64,000 bases of DNA from contig NC_053390.1 in NCBI RefSeq assembly GCF_905171765.1, positions 518,592,852 through 518,656,851 on the forward strand, read 5' to 3'. The stretch is from Bufo bufo (taxonomy: Eukaryota; Chordata; Amphibia; Anura; Bufonidae). How positions within the stretch are numbered: the first letter of the stretch is position 1; each line of letters starts with the position of its first letter. A program made the position numbers and the translations under genes. Of this stretch, positions 1-11,399 are shown piece after piece. The notes below the pieces were generated by a model. The model worked only from the letters and a program-made list of their open reading frames with translations, was not told where the DNA came from and did not search any database.

Positions 1-473
1 TCGTTTCGGCGCATTGCCGGAGCCGACATTTAGCTTTTTCAGAGTGGTTACCATGGCTGCCGGGACGCTAAAGTCCTGACAGCCATGGTAAGTGTAGCGG
101 GGAGCGGGGGAGCAGTGTACTTACCGTCCGTGCGGCTCCCCGGGCGCTCCAGAGTGACGTCAGGGCGCCCCAAGCGCATGGATCACGTGATCGCATGGAT
201 CACGTCATCCATGCGCATGGGGCGCTCTGACTTCATTCTGGAGCGCCCCGGGAGCCGCACGGACTGTAAGTATACTGCTCCCCCGCTCCCCGCTCCTACT
301 ATGGCAACCAGGACTTTAATAGCGTCCTGGGTGCCATAGTAACACTGAAAGCATTTGGAAGACGGTTCCGTCTTCAAATGCTTTCAGTACACTTGCGTTT
401 TTCCGGATCCGGAGTGTAATTCCGGCAAGTGGAGTACACGCCGGATCCGGACAACGCAAGTGTGAAAGAGGCC
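1..473. mobile_element. Right part of a PIF/Harbinger-like MITE
   Basis: The window opens inside a non-coding foldback element. Its interior (palindromic GC-rich arms, repeated GGGGCGCTCTGACGTCA-like blocks) matches the complete element at 54265-55015, and its right end reads GTGTGAAAGAGGCC followed by TAA. The left end lies before the window. Short reading frames here are palindrome artefacts. Class assignment rests on the 3-bp TWA target duplications of the complete relatives in this window. Confidence 0.75.
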
Positions 474-474
474 T

Positions 475-824
475 AAATCAGCCTGGTAAGGAGCCCAAGG
501 GGCTGCACTAACCGTTCTGGAGCCCAGTCACGCCTCCCTGAGAAGGAACCCAGCACCGCCTGTATCCACGAATCTCCTCCTTGCTCACAGTCAGATCGCC
601 GTAATCTCGCGATGTGCGAGCTCGCGCATGCACAGTGCCGGCATAGTCTTCCTTTCCTGTGCTGGTATCGGCCTCAGGGAAGGAAATGCGCATGTGCAAG
701 CTCGCGCACCGCAAGATTACGGCGATCTGACTTTGTGAGCAAGGAGATTCGTGGATACAGGCGATGGCTGGCTGGGCTCCAGAACGGTTAGTACAGCCCA
801 TTGGGCTCCTTACCAGGCTGATTT
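475..824. repeat. Long perfect-looking foldback (inverted repeat)
   Basis: The left arm begins AAATCAGCCTGGTAAGGAGC and the right arm ends with its reverse complement at 824. The arms continue through a shared block reading CGAATCTCC...TCAGATCGCCGTAAT to a centre near 650. It is probably a MITE. I could not define a target duplication beyond TAA/TTA-like flanks. Confidence 0.7.
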
Positions 825-1447
825 ACATATATATAAAATCATTTTTTACACTCAATAAAACCACTCAGAGATATGGGACAGGTATTTTGCGGCGATCTAG
901 CCATGCATGTCCGCATCTCTATAGGGTAAAAAGAGGCGACAGAATCCCTTTAAAGTGAATGGGCCTGGGCTGCAATGCCAAGCACAGCCTGTATACGATG
1001 TGTGGCACTGTGCTCCGTAAGCTGTGAGGAGACTGTGATTCTCAGCTGATCGGTTGGGGTGGCAGGAGTAGGTCATCAATATCTGACACGTGTACTGTAT
1101 ATACTGTGTGACCATGGAAATACAGGAGTGTTACCCTCTCACAGTCAGGTGAATGTGATTCTAATTGGAATATCGTATTCCTTGCAGAACTAGACTACGG
1201 AGTAACTTTCCAAAGCCTTTGCTTCACTTAGAACAGTGTGAAAGAAGAAATCCATTTTCATTTAGGGGTTTTCAAAACCTCACGTAGCCAAAAAAAATCA
1301 TTGCAGATTTTCCGATCTGTAGCATGCCTATTGTCTTTCAGGATCTAAGCTGTCACCATAACGTTCGGCTTCCATGGGAAATGAGGGAAAGTGGTAGTAG
1401 AGTGGTAGTAGACAGTAACTGCCTCAATACACTGTGCTGACACCTTA
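825..1447. other. No gene seen; anonymous intronic sequence
   Basis: AT-rich, non-repetitive-looking DNA with no exon-like conserved reading frame and no terminal repeats I could pair. It is presumably first-intron sequence of kcmf1 or upstream DNA. Confidence 0.5.
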
Positions 1448-1693
1448 GGCTCCATTCACACCTTGCGGACCCATTCATTTCTATGGGGCAGCACGATCTG
1501 CTGCCTGGACACGGAATTGCGGATCCGCACTTCCGGGTCCGCACTTCTGTTCCGCAAAATATAGAACATGTCCTATTCTTGTCCGCAATCGATTAGTGCC
1601 GGCAATGTGCGGTCCGCAAAATGCAAAATGCACATTGCCGCTGTCCGTGTTTGGCGGATCCGCAAAACACGCTGCGGACTTTTGAATGGAGCC
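1448..1693. mobile_element. PIF/Harbinger-like MITE, 246 bp
   Basis: The element starts GGCTCCATTCACACC and ends GAATGGAGCC. It is flanked on both sides by TTA (1445-1447 and 1694-1696), a 3-bp TWA duplication typical of PIF/Harbinger. The interior is palindromic around TCCGCAAAAT blocks and has no coding capacity. Confidence 0.8.
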
Positions 1694-1697
1694 TTAT

Positions 1698-2010
1698 AGG
1701 GCATCTGTCAGCTCAGAAACATCTCCCAAACTAGAGCAAATGGCGCATAGAGTCCGGTTATGACATTTTTACTTTCAAGCTCGCATTCTGACGCTGAGCT
1801 CCCACAAACCAGCAGTAAAATGCAGTGAGAGGACTCCTGTACTCCTGCACATGATGGAGGAGTCCTGTCAGTGCATTTTACTGCTGGTTTGTGGGAGCAC
1901 AGTGCTAGAATAGAAGTCAGTATGAAGATAAATGACGTAATCTGACTCGGCGTCACCTATAAACTGCTTACTCTAGTTTGGTTGTGTGTTTTGGAGCTGA
2001 CAGATCCCCT
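1698..2010. mobile_element. Kolobok-like foldback MITE
   Basis: The ends read AGGGCATCTGTCAGCTC and, inverted, AGGGGATCTGTCAGCTC. The right flank is TTAA (2011-2014); the left flank is TTAT and abuts the previous MITE. A strong internal hairpin pairs GCTCCCACAAACCAGCAG with its complement near 1875-1900. AGGG ends with TTAA targets fit the Kolobok superfamily. Confidence 0.65.
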
Positions 2011-2406
2011 TTAATACAGCCGTATCCTCTATGTCAGGGGTACTCAACTGGCGGACCGCGGTCCAAATACGGACCGCGGCCGCCAGTTGTCCGGACCCCG
2101 GCCATCGTTCAGAGCGCTGCTCCTCTCCTGCACACTGTACCGTGCAGGAGGAGGAGCTTACCGGCGCACTTCCGCCTGTCCCACAGCGCAGTGAGACAGG
2201 GCTTCCTCCACATGTAGCGCTCCTCCTCCTGCACACTCTGGCAGCTCTGCTCAATACAGCGGCGGGCACAGGAGCTGATAGTTCTCAGCAGCGCAGGAGG
2301 AGTCTCTCCCTCCCCCCTGTCCCCGCCGCTGCCAATAAGAAGAGGCAGGAGGAGGAGGGGAGGGGCTGTGGCCACTGCGCCACCAATGAAGAAAACTGAC
2401 CTGTAT

Positions 2407-2600
2407 TACAAATACAGGAGGCGGGTGCTGGAATCAAATAGCCGGCACCCGACCTCTGTGACAGGGAGCTGCGATCAGCTGCAGTTGAGTTAACCCTTCA
2501 GGTGCGGTACCTGAGGGGTTAATTGTAGCTGATCGCAGCCCCCTGTCACAAAGGTCGGGTGCCGGCTATTTGATTCCGGCACCCGCCTCCTGTATTTGTA
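2407..2600. repeat. 194-bp palindrome inside the hAT element
   Basis: The arms begin TACAAATACAGGAGGCGGGT and end with the inverted copy. The centre lies near the KpnI-like GGTACC at about 2505. A closely related palindrome occurs in the two TAGGG-type elements at about 10740-10915 and 29610-29785. Confidence 0.8.
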
Positions 2601-2710
2601 TAAGAAACGTTGGTGGCACAGTGCGCCCCCCCCCCCCTAGTATAAGAAACATTGGTGGCGCAGTGCGCCCCCCCCCCCCCCTTCCCCATTATAAGAAACA
2701 TTGGTGGCTC

Positions 2711-2997
2711 AGTGGGAAGTGCCAATGAGGGTTAAAAATAATAAAAGAAAATTAACTCGCCTCCTCCAGTTCATCGCGTAACTGCCGGTCTCCAGTTCTT
2801 ACTTCTTTCTTCAGGACCTGTGGTGACGTCACTGAGCTCATCACATGGCCCATTACCATGGTGATGGATCATGTGATGAGCTCAGTGATGTCACCACAGG
2901 TCCTGAAGAAAGAAGTAAGAACTGGAGACCGGCAGTTACGCGATCAACTGGAGGAGGTGAGTAAATTATTTTTTAACCCTCATTGGCACTGCCCACT
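2711..2997. repeat. 287-bp palindrome with CRE-like core
   Basis: The arms AGTGGGAAGTGCCAATGAGGG / CCCTCATTGGCACTGCCCACT enclose GACCTGTGGTGACGTCACTG and its inverted partner. The centre is CCATTACCATGGTGATGG. Related palindromes lie at about 9500-9790 and 53900-54200. TGACGTCA matches the CREB/ATF consensus; any function is unknown. Confidence 0.8.
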
Positions 2998-3683
2998 ACA
3001 CCACCAATGTTTATTATATTGGGGGGGGGCGCACTGCGCCACCAATGTTTATTATACTGGGGTGATGGGGGGGCACACTGCGCCACCAATGTTTATTATT
3101 TTGAGGGGGGGCGCACTGCGCCACCAATGTTTATTGTGATGGGGGGCACACTGCGCCACCAATGTTTATTATTTTGAGGGGGGGCGCACTGCGCCACCAA
3201 TGTTTATTATATTGGGAGGCACACTGCGCCACCAATGTTTATTATATTGGGGGGCACACTGCGCTACCAATGTTTATTATATTGAGGGGGGGGGCGCACT
3301 GCGCCACCAATGTTTATTATACTGGGGTGATGGGGGGGCACACTGCGCCACCAATGTTTATTATTTTGAGGGGGGGCGCACTGCGCCACCAATGTTTATT
3401 GTGATGGGGGGGCACACTGCGCCACTAATGTTTATTATTTTGAGGGGGGGCGCACTGCGCCACCAATGTTTATTATATTGGGGGGCACACTGCGCCACCA
3501 ATGTTTATTATATTGAGGGGGGGCGCACTGCGCCACCAATGTTTATTATACTGGGGTGATGGGGGGGCACACTGCGCCACCAATGTTTATTATACTGGGG
3601 TGATGGGGGGGCGCACTGCGCCACCAATGTTTATTGTGATGGGGGGGTGCACTGCGCCACCAATGTTTATTATATTGAGGGGG
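2998..3683. repeat. Minisatellite, GCGCACTGCGCCACCAATG units
   Basis: Roughly 16-18 tandem copies of a 35-50-bp unit built from GCACTGCGCCACCAATGTTT, ATTAT and a variable G run. Unit variants (short, long with GGGGTGATGG) are interleaved, so higher-order duplication occurred. All three frames look open only because of the repeat. Confidence 0.85.
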
Positions 3684-3875
3684 CCGCCAGACGAAAAAGT
3701 CGGACATGTAGTACTTTTAGTCTGGCGGCCTCTCACCGTGCTGCGCCGTAACTCTGCCCCCATCCCCATTATAGTCGATGGGCACAGAGCAGCGGCACGG
3801 CGAAGTAGTGGCAAGATGGATCTGACAGGGTGAGCAGCCTGTCGGATCCATCCTGCTGCAAGTGTGAAAGTACCC
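3684..3875. mobile_element. Right end of a Harbinger-like MITE
   Basis: The fragment ends AGTGTGAAAGTACCC followed by TTA, the terminal motif of the family. The left end is lost against the minisatellite. It contains the CCCCATTATAGTCGATGGG-type internal block typical of these MITEs. Confidence 0.55.
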
Positions 3876-4594
3876 TTACTAATGAGCGCTTCCATCATGG
3901 AACGCCCATAGTACAGCCTTTACCTCCACCGCTACTTGTGCTAGTAAAAAAAAATATATATTACGATTACGGTACCTCCACCTCCATTTGCTCACGCTGT
4001 GGAGAACACTCCCTGCTGACTAGAAGCTCAGGACAGGACCTACAAGACGTCATCACGTTAGAGCACCGGTCCTGAGCTTGCAGTCAGCAGCGAATGTTCA
4101 CCGCAGCCAGGTGAATGCAAATTATTATTTTTTTTTTGCAAAAGCAGAGAAGGGGGGCAATACTCTTACTGGGGGCACTAATGGGGACATTATTCTTACT
4201 GGGGCACTAATGTGGCCATTACTAATTCTGGGACTTACCCGGGGCGCTCCACTATAACGTCAGAGCGCCCCACGCGCATGGATCACATGGCATCTTTACT
4301 GTTGGCGTTCAGCTCGGACCTTCACCTGACTGCAGACCCTGGTATGTGGACCTTTAATAAAACTAGTTGAGTACCCCTGCTCTATGTGGTGGGCAGAGGC
4401 TGGTGGTCACTTTTACCAGTGTTTGTCCACTGACTCCATTTTACAATGCCACCAATGAGTTGCTATGACAGCCAGAGGACTAACACTGGGACTAGGCCTG
4501 TCATCTATGGAAATCTGCCTGTCGGTGCACTATTGACAGGTATAATACACTGCCATACAGCAACAATCAGCCCATTAAAAGTTAAAAAAGAAAT

Positions 4595-4742
4595 CGGAGA
4601 ATGTTTTAACCTGCGGCCCTCCAGCCGTTGCAAAACTACAACTCCCAGCATGGCCGGACAGCCTACAGCTATCCGCCTACAGCAGGGCATGATGGGATTT
4701 GTAGTTTTACAACAGCTGGAGGGCCGCAGGTTGAGCATCCTG
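4595..4742. mobile_element. hAT-type MITE with ZNF143-like motifs
   Basis: Short foldback with arms CCTGCGGCCCTCCAGC and the inverted copy, ending GCATCCTG. Each arm carries a sequence close to the ZNF143/Staf site: ACTACAACTCCCAGCATGG at 4635-4653 and, on the other strand, a variant at 4687-4705. Two relatives in this window (35833 and 38120) have perfect 8-bp duplications, which supports hAT. This copy has decayed ends. Confidence 0.7.
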
Positions 4743-5600
4743 GGTTTAGAGGATTTGTCTGGACAAAAACCTGCTTTAGCTGTCCCGGTTCCTATGGTGT
4801 CTCCACCACCACCGGTTCTGGTTCCTGCCTGGACTCCCCACACGTCCGTCACCACTGCCAGCCAATAAGTAGCCTCAGTGATCACTTGCCACGCCTGCAC
4901 ATCATTGCTGAGGCTGCTGATTTTGACTGGCAGCAGTGACGTGGAAAGTTGGCACTTCACACCCCCCAGGCAGGCTGGGACCGGGGGTGTTTTCAGAGCA
5001 TGGACAACCCCTTTAAAAATATTTTAAATGCTTTAATTTCTAAAAAACAAACAAAAAAAAAAACAGACAAGCAAACCAGACTTATTCAATTATCAGATTA
5101 TTTAAACAGACATGGTAAACGCTGTAAAAATAAAATAAATGCCAGAATTGCTGTTTTTGTTTATCCCACCTCACAAAAAAAGCAATCAAGCAGTCATATG
5201 TAGTCCATAATGGTTCCAATGAGAATGTGAAGTCATCCCGCAAAAAACAAGCCCCGCTACAACTTTATCAATCGGGAGATAAGGTTATGGCTCTTAGAAT
5301 ATGGTGACAAGAAAAAAATTTGTGGGGGACAAAGGTAGCGGAACAGTAATAACAGTAAATGTTCTGGCCCACAGAAGTCGGAACCTATTTTATGCCGCAA
5401 GCTTAATGGCGTAAAATGTTGCGCAAAATTGGTTGCATAGTTGCTGTTTTTTTGTGGTTTTCCCACCCCCATATAGAGTTTAATTAAAGTTAAGCAAAAA
5501 GATATATGCTTTCAAAAATGGTGCTATTACAGAAAACAACTCTTCCCGCAAAAAAACAAGTCCCATACAGCTGATGGAAAAATAAACAAGTTATGGCCCA
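4743..5600. repeat. Decayed piggyBac-type repeat-body fragment and anonymous DNA
   Basis: From about 5160 the text (CATCCCGCAAAAAACAAGCC, TTATGGCTCTTAGAATATGG) matches the repeat body seen at 15.9-17.3 kb and 62.3-63.1 kb. No terminal repeats remain here. No exon is visible. Confidence 0.5.
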
Positions 5601-5609
5601 AAAAAAGTG

Positions 5610-5847
5610 TTATTGCCAGCATTTATCTTTTCCGGCAGGGGAACAGCTTGCCTGATCCTTACTACAGTGTGCACATGTGGGCTTCCGGAAGTCCGCCCAG
5701 CCCCATTCACTATAATGGGGAGCGGCGTAGATCTGGCCGCAGCGCAGCAAATATGGAGAGGCGGCCAAACAAAAACTGCTGCATGCAGTACTGATCTGGC
5801 AGACTGTTCCCCTGCCGGAATGAGTGAATGCCAGTGTGAAAGTAGCC
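5610..5847. mobile_element. Harbinger-like MITE fragment
   Basis: The right end is GTGTGAAAGTAGCC followed by TTA (5848-5850). The interior has inverted GCCAGCATT...AATGCCAG and TTCCGGCAGGGG...CCCCTGCCGG arms, so the element is almost a full foldback. The outermost left end was not recognised. A second MITE right end (GTGTGAAACCAGTC, TAA) lies at about 5953. Confidence 0.55.
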
Positions 5848-6359
5848 TTACATAGCATCCTAAATCAATATAATGCTAGGAGGTCAGGACGGGAGTTGTC
5901 TCATACTCGCGCTGCGAGTCCGGAGCGTGACACTCGCTCGTGTGAAACCAGTCTAATTCTATTTTGTAATTAATGTAATTCAGTTTTGCTGTGTGTGATT
6001 TACTTTTTTTTCCCTTTAGGCCTCATGCACACGACTGTTTTTTTTGCGGTCCGCAAAAACGGGTACCGTAGTTCTGTGATCCGTGTCCGTTTTTTCTTTC
6101 GTGGGTCTTCCTTGATTTTTGGAGGATCCACGGACATGAAGGAAAGTCATTTTGGTGTCCGCCTGGCCGTGCGGAGCCAAACAGATCCGTCCTGACTTAC
6201 AATGCAAGTCAATGGGGACGGATCCGTTTGACGTTGACACAATATGGTGCAATTTCAAACTGATCCGTCCCCCATTGACCTTCAATGTAAAGTCAGGAGT
6301 CCCTATTATACCATCGGATCGGAGTTTTCTCCAATCCGATGGTATATTTTAATTTGAAG

Positions 6360-6850
6360 CGTCCCCATCACCATGGGAACGCCTCTGTTAGAATATACCA
6401 TCGGATTTGAGTTAGATCGTGAAAGTCAGATCCGACAGTATATTCTAACACAGAGGCGTGCCCATAGTGATGGGGACGCTTCAAGTTAGAATATACTTTG
6501 AACTGTGTACATGACTGCCCCCTGCTGCCTGGCAGCACCCGATCTCTTATAGAGATATATGTATGGGGGCACAACTGGGGCCATCGTATATGTATGGGGG
6601 CACAACTGGGGCCATCGTATATGTATGGGGGAATTTTAATTAGGAGGGGGGGAGAGGGGCCAATGAATGTAATACAGGGGAGGGACGGGGGCCGCACTGG
6701 CCACCAATGAATTTAAAACTGAGATGGGAAGGGGGGTCTGCCCCCTCCTGCCTGGCAGCACCTGATCTTACAGGGGGCTATGATACGCACAATTAACCTC
6801 TCAGGTGCCGCCCCTGAGGGGTTAATTGTGCGTATCACAGCCCCCTGTAA
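6360..6850. repeat. Inverted modules of the outer element
   Basis: Blocks such as GCGTCCCCATCACCATGGGAACGCC occur in opposite orientations near 6360, 6450 and again at 7617-7640, flanking the nested MITE. Two direct copies of GGGGGCACAACTGGGGCCATCG lie at 6566-6620. A tight hairpin at 6773-6848 pairs TTACAGGGGGCT...AATTAACC with its complement. Confidence 0.6.
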
Positions 6851-7546
6851 GGCTGCGTTCACACGGGCGAGATTTCCGCGCGGGTGCAATGCGGTAGGTG
6901 AACGTATTGCACCCGCACTGAAACCCGACCCGTTAATTTCAATGGGGCTGTTCAGATGAGCGGTGATTTTCACGCATCACTTGTGGGTTGCGTGAAAATC
7001 GCAGAATGCTCTATATTCTGCGTTTTTCACGCTACGCAGGCCCCATAGAATTGAATGGGGTTGCATGAAAATCGCAAGCAAGTGCGGATGCGGTGCGATT
7101 TTCACGCACGGTTGCTAGGAGACGATCGGGATGGAGACCCGATCATTTATTATTTTCCCTTATAACATGGGAAAATAATAGCATTCTGAATACAGAATGC
7201 ATAGTAAACTAGCGCTGGAGGGGTTAAAAAAATAATTTAACTCACCTTAGTCCACTTGATCGCGTAGCCCGGCATCTCCTTCTGTCTCCTTTGCTGAACA
7301 GGACCTGTGGTGAGCATTAATTACAGGTAAAGGACCTATGTTATAAGGGGAAATAATACAATCTACAGAACACCGATCCCAAGCCCGAACTTCTGTGAAG
7401 AAGTTCGTGTTTGGGTACCAAACATGCGCGATTTTTCTCACGCGAGTGCAAAACGCATTACAATGTTTTGCACTCGCGCGGAAAAATCGCGGGTGTTCCC
7501 GCATTGCACCCGCACATTTTCCCGCAACGCCCGTGTGAACCCAGCC
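6851..7546. mobile_element. Nested Harbinger-like MITE, 696 bp
   Basis: The ends are GGCTGCGTTCACACGGGCG and CCCGTGTGAACCCAGCC. The flanks are TAA on both sides (6848-6850, 7547-7549). The interior holds multiple TTTTCACGC / GCGTGAAAATCGC inverted blocks, as in the elements at 9035 and 53531. It is inserted inside the outer 6019-10081 element. Confidence 0.8.
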
Positions 7547-8420
7547 TAAGAGATCGGGTGCTGCCAGGCAGCAGGGGGCAGTCATGTACACAGTTCTTAG
7601 TATATTCTAACTTGAAGCGTCCCCATCATTATGGGAACGCCTCTGTGTTAGAATATACTGTCGGATCTGAGTTTTCACGATCTGCGATCCGTCTGTGTGA
7701 AAGTAGCCTACGGATCACGGACGCGGATGACAATCTTGTGTGCATCGTGTTTTTTCACGGACCCATTGACTTGAATGGGTCCGTGAACCGTTGTCCGTCA
7801 AAAAAATAGGACAGGTCATATTTTTTGGACGGACAAGAAACACGGATCAGACGCGGATGAACAACGGTGCATTTTCCGAGTTTTCAACGGACCCATTGAA
7901 AGTCAATGGGTCCGCAGAAAATCACGGAAAACGGAACAACGGACAGCAGTGCTCCAGACTAAAAAAAATACCTAGTAGCCATTGGCTCCTGAACTGAAAA
8001 ATTTAGGAGCCAAATAAAATTTTTAGTCGCCAAATCGAAACCGAATCAAAATTTTGGTATCGTGACAACGCTACGCCGATCAGATCGGCGTAGGGTTGTT
8101 TTGATACCAAAATTTTGATTCCCTTTCGTCACCATAAAAAAGTATTGCGATACTTAATACCGCGCAAAAAAAACACACCAAAAAAAGCCGCATGCATTTC
8201 ACATTTTATGACACGTTCGGCCCATAATAGAACAGTCCTATCTTATTTTTTGGGGTGACAAGGTGACTAAAAAATGGCGAATGCTCACCGCATAGGAGAT
8301 ATTTTTTAATAATTTAATAGTTTGGACTTTTCGGACGCAGCGCTATGTAATATGTTTATTTATTGTTTATATATTTTATATGTAAAATTGGGAAAGGGGG
8401 GATTTAAACGTAATATTTTA

Positions 8421-8959
8421 GGGTACTTTCACACTAGCGTTTTTCATTTCTGGCATAGAGTTCTGTCCTAGGGGGTCTATACCAGAAAATAATTGATCAG
8501 GCATATCCCCATGCATTCTGAATGGAGAGTAATCCGTTCAGGATGTCTTCAGTTCAGTCATTTTGACTGATCAGGCAAAAGAGAAATCCGCAGCCTGCTA
8601 CGGTTTTATCTCCGGTGAAAAAAACAGAAGATTTGCCTGAATGCCAGATTCGGCATTTTTCCCCATAGGAATGTATTAGTGCCAGATCCGGCATTCAAAA
8701 TACCGGAATGCAGGATCTGTTCTTCCGGTCTGCGCATGCGCAGACCGGTAAAAATGTGTAAAAAGATACAAGAAGGATCCGTCTGTTCACATGACAAGCG
8801 GAGAGATGGATTCGTACTTGCAAAGCATTTGTGAGATGGATCCGCACCCGGATGCGTCTCGCAAATGCTTTCAGTCACATCCAGATCGGCGGATCTGGCG
8901 GGCAGTTCCGTCGACGGAACTGCCTGCCGGATCACACTGCCGCAAGTGTAAAAGTAGCC
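8421..8959. mobile_element. Harbinger-like MITE, 539 bp
   Basis: The left end GGGTACTTTCACACTAGCG is preceded by TTA; the right end TGTAAAAGTAGCC is followed by TAA. Inverted interior blocks include GCATTCTGAATGG and the GACCGGAAGAACAGATCC type. It has no coding capacity. Confidence 0.7.
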
Positions 8960-9034
8960 TAAGTGTTTTTTTTTTTTTTTTTTACTTACTACTAGCCCCA
9001 TTAGGGGCTGGAACCCTTGTCCTATTCACCCTTA

Positions 9035-9410
9035 GGCCCCTTTCACATGGGCGAGATTTCTGCGCGGGTGCAATGCGTGAGGTGAATGCATTGCACCCGC
9101 ACTGAATCCGGACCCATTCACTTCTATGGGGCTGTGCACATGAGCGGTGATTTTCACGCATCACTTGTGCGTTGCGTGAAAATCGCAGCATGCTCTATGT
9201 TGTGCGTTTTTCACGCAACGCAGGCCCCATAGAAGTTAATGGGGCTGCGGGAAAATCGCAAGCATCCGCAAGCAAGTGTGGATGCAGTGCGATTTTCACG
9301 CATGGTTGCTAGGATGAAAGTCTATTCACTGTATTATTTTCCCTTATAACATGGTTATAAGGGAAAATAATAGCATTCTGAATACAGAATGCTTAGTAGA
9401 AGGTCAATAT
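9035..9410. mobile_element. Left half of a GGCCCCTTTCACA MITE
   Basis: TTA then GGCCCCTTTCACATGGGCGAG begins a foldback closely similar to 53531-54264. Its symmetrical right half is missing: the text changes near 9400 to the AATAAACATT...GCGCAGTGCGCCC module. It is a truncated or chimeric copy. Confidence 0.7.
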
Positions 9411-9965
9411 AATAAACATTATATACACCCCAGTATAATAAACATTGGTGGCGCAGTGCGCCCCCCCAACACCCCAGTATAATAAACATTGGTGGTGCAG
9501 TGGGCAGTGCCAATGAGGGTTAAAAAATAAAAAAAAATATTAACTCACCTCCTCCAATTGATCGCGTAGAAGCCGGTCTCCTGTTTTTTCTTCAGGACCT
9601 GTGGTGACATCACTGAGCTCATCACATGGTACATCACATGATCCATCACCATGTTAATGGACCATGTGATGAGCTCAGTGACATCACCGCAGGTCCTGAA
9701 GAAAGAACAGGAGACCGGCAGCTACGCGATCAATTGGAGGAGGTGAGTTAATTATAATTTTCTTTAACCCTCATTGGCACTGCCCACTGCGCCACCAATG
9801 TTTATTATACTGGGGGGGGGGGGGGGGGCGCACTGCGCCACCAATGTTTTGTATACTGGGCGGGGGGGGGGGGCGCGCAACGCTCCACCAATGTTTATTA
9901 TACTGGGGGGGGCACACTGCGCCACCAATGTTTATTATACTGCGCCACCAATGAAGATAACTGAC
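9411..9965. repeat. Palindrome and short minisatellite, GCGCCACCAATG type
   Basis: Large palindrome (about 9460-9800) centred near the CCATCACCATGTTAATGG region, with arms ACTCACCTCCTCCAATTGATCG / CGATCAATTGGAGGAGGTGAGT. It is followed by four G-run/GCGCCACCAATG units. It is the same module as inside the hAT element at 2035-4379. Confidence 0.75.
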
Positions 9966-10109
9966 CTGTTAATACAAATACAGGAGGCGCAGTCTTGTCG
10001 CCATTTGTAAATTCTAAGTCATTTGGTCGCCATCTGGAGCCCTGGGACACGGATGCACACAACGGTCGTGTGCATGAGGCCTTACGGGAAGAAAATGCAG
10101 CATAAATGG

Positions 10110-11203
10110 TAGGGATCGACCGATATTGATTTTTTTTTTTTTTAGGGCTGATACCGATAATTTGGTAACTTTCAGGCCGATAGCCGATAATTTATACCGA
10201 TTTTCTGTGAAATTTCATTTTAAAAAAAAATCCTACACACATCTGCTGAAAATGAATATTTTTATTGTTAATGTGTATTTTTTTTTTGTAAATCTTTCTT
10301 TTTTATTTATACTTAATATTTTGGTGTTTATTTTTTACTAACTTTTAACCCCCTTAGGGACTAGAACCCTTGTCCTATTCACCCTGATAGATCTCTATCA
10401 GGGTGAATAGGAGCTCACACTGTCCCTGCTGCTCTGTGCTCTGTGCACACAGCAGCAGGGAGCTGAACATGGCAGCCAGGGCTTCAATAGCGTCCTGGCT
10501 GCCATGGTAACTGATCGGAGCCCCAGGATTACACTGCTGGGGCTCCGATCAGAGGAGGAGGGGAGAGGGGACCCTGTGGCCACTGCCACCAATGATTAAA
10601 ACTGGGGGGGCTTGGGTGGGGGGCGCACTGCGCCACCAATGTTTTTAATACGGGGGTGGGCGTGCACTGCGCCACCAATGATTCAGCTTGGGGGGCCACA
10701 CTGCGCCACCAATGAACATAAATCTCTCATTTATTCATATACAGGAGGCGGGAGCTGGCTGCAGAATCACATAGCTGGCTCCCGACCTCTATGAGCGGTA
10801 GCTGCGATCTGCGGCACCTAAGGGGTTAACTACCGCAGATCGCAGCTACCGCTCATAGAGGTCGGGAGCCGGCTATGTGATTCTGCAGCCAGCTCCCTCC
10901 TCCTGTTCAATTTGAATGAATGAGTAAGTCAACATCATTGGTGGCGCAGTGGCCACAGCCCCTCCCCTCCTCTTGTCTTCTCTCCTCTCACTGGCGGTAG
11001 CAGCAGCAGCATCACAGGGGGAGGGAGACACTGCTTCCTTCTCCCCTGTGCTGCTGAGGGAACACAGAGAGCGCTGAGCAGCGCGATCTGTGTTCCCCAT
11101 ACGTTATCGGAATATCGGCAAAATAGATGCAGATACCGATAACGGTCAAAATTCTGAATATCGGCCGATAATATCGGTAAAACCGATAATCGGTCGATCC
11201 CTA
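10110..11203. mobile_element. 1.1-kb hAT-like element, TAGGGATCGACCG ends (copy 1)
   Basis: The ends read TAGGGATCGACCGATATTGA and, inverted, TAGGGATCGACCGATTATCG. Short subterminal motifs CCGATA/TATCGG are repeated many times. It has no transposase. The interior holds GCGCCACCAATG units (10620-10710) and a long palindrome (10740-10915). Flanking 8-mers do not match, unlike copy 2 at 28956-30070, so this copy may be recombinant or its target site has decayed. Confidence 0.7.
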
Positions 11204-11399
11204 CTTTCTGCCACAACTAGGAAACATAGGAGACTACAGCAACACATACCTCTTCCATCCATTGACATCTCCTGTCATGTAGACATTCTCTTTCCTCTTC
11301 TCCTTTGTTTGACCCAGACCTCCATGACAGATTCTTTCGCTGTATCTAGGCTCTGCAGTGTTTGTTAAAAACATGTTAGATTTCTTAATTTTTCTATTA

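Larger units (their letters stand above)
2035..4379. mobile_element. Complete 2.3-kb hAT-type element (non-autonomous)
   Basis: The element begins CAGGGGTACTCAACTGG and ends with the inverted copy AGTTGAGTACCCCTG. It is flanked by a perfect 8-bp duplication, CTCTATGT, at 2027-2034 and 4380-4387. An 8-bp duplication with CAGGG ends is diagnostic of hAT. No transposase is readable. The interior is a mosaic of two large palindromes (2407-2600 and 2711-2997), a minisatellite (2998-3683), a Harbinger MITE end (to 3875) and further fragments. The perfect duplication suggests a fairly recent insertion. Confidence 0.85.
7947..10044. mobile_element. Probable hAT-like element (CAGTGCTCCAG ends)
   Basis: It starts CAGTGCTCCAGACT and ends CATCTGGAGCCCTG; inside the right end, GTCGCCATTTGTAAATTC recurs at 12548. 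An 8-bp duplication is not clear (ACGGACAG versus GGACACGG), so the boundaries are tentative. It contains a MITE (8421-8959), a half MITE (from 9035) and a palindrome or minisatellite region (9420-9960). Confidence 0.5.
6019..10081. mobile_element. Outer 4.06-kb Harbinger-like element with nested insertions
   Basis: The left end GGCCTCATGCACACGACTG at 6019 pairs with the inverted CGGTCGTGTGCATGAGGCC ending at 10081. Both are flanked by TTA (6016-6018 and 10082-10084). Inside are a complete MITE (6851-7546), a hAT-like element (about 7947-10044) and further MITEs inside that. No transposase or Myb-like gene is readable. The original element was probably a few hundred bases of foldback. Confidence 0.75.

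Noticed and set aside
2858..3833. Long open frames rich in HCATNVYY or APPMFII repeats
   Set aside because: They are translations of the GCGCCACCAATG minisatellite; all frames are open and mirror each other, with no start context or family.
6130..6150. ATGAAG near a possible donor as kcmf1 first coding exon
   Set aside because: It is within MITE sequence and does not encode the expected N-terminus followed by a G/GT junction.
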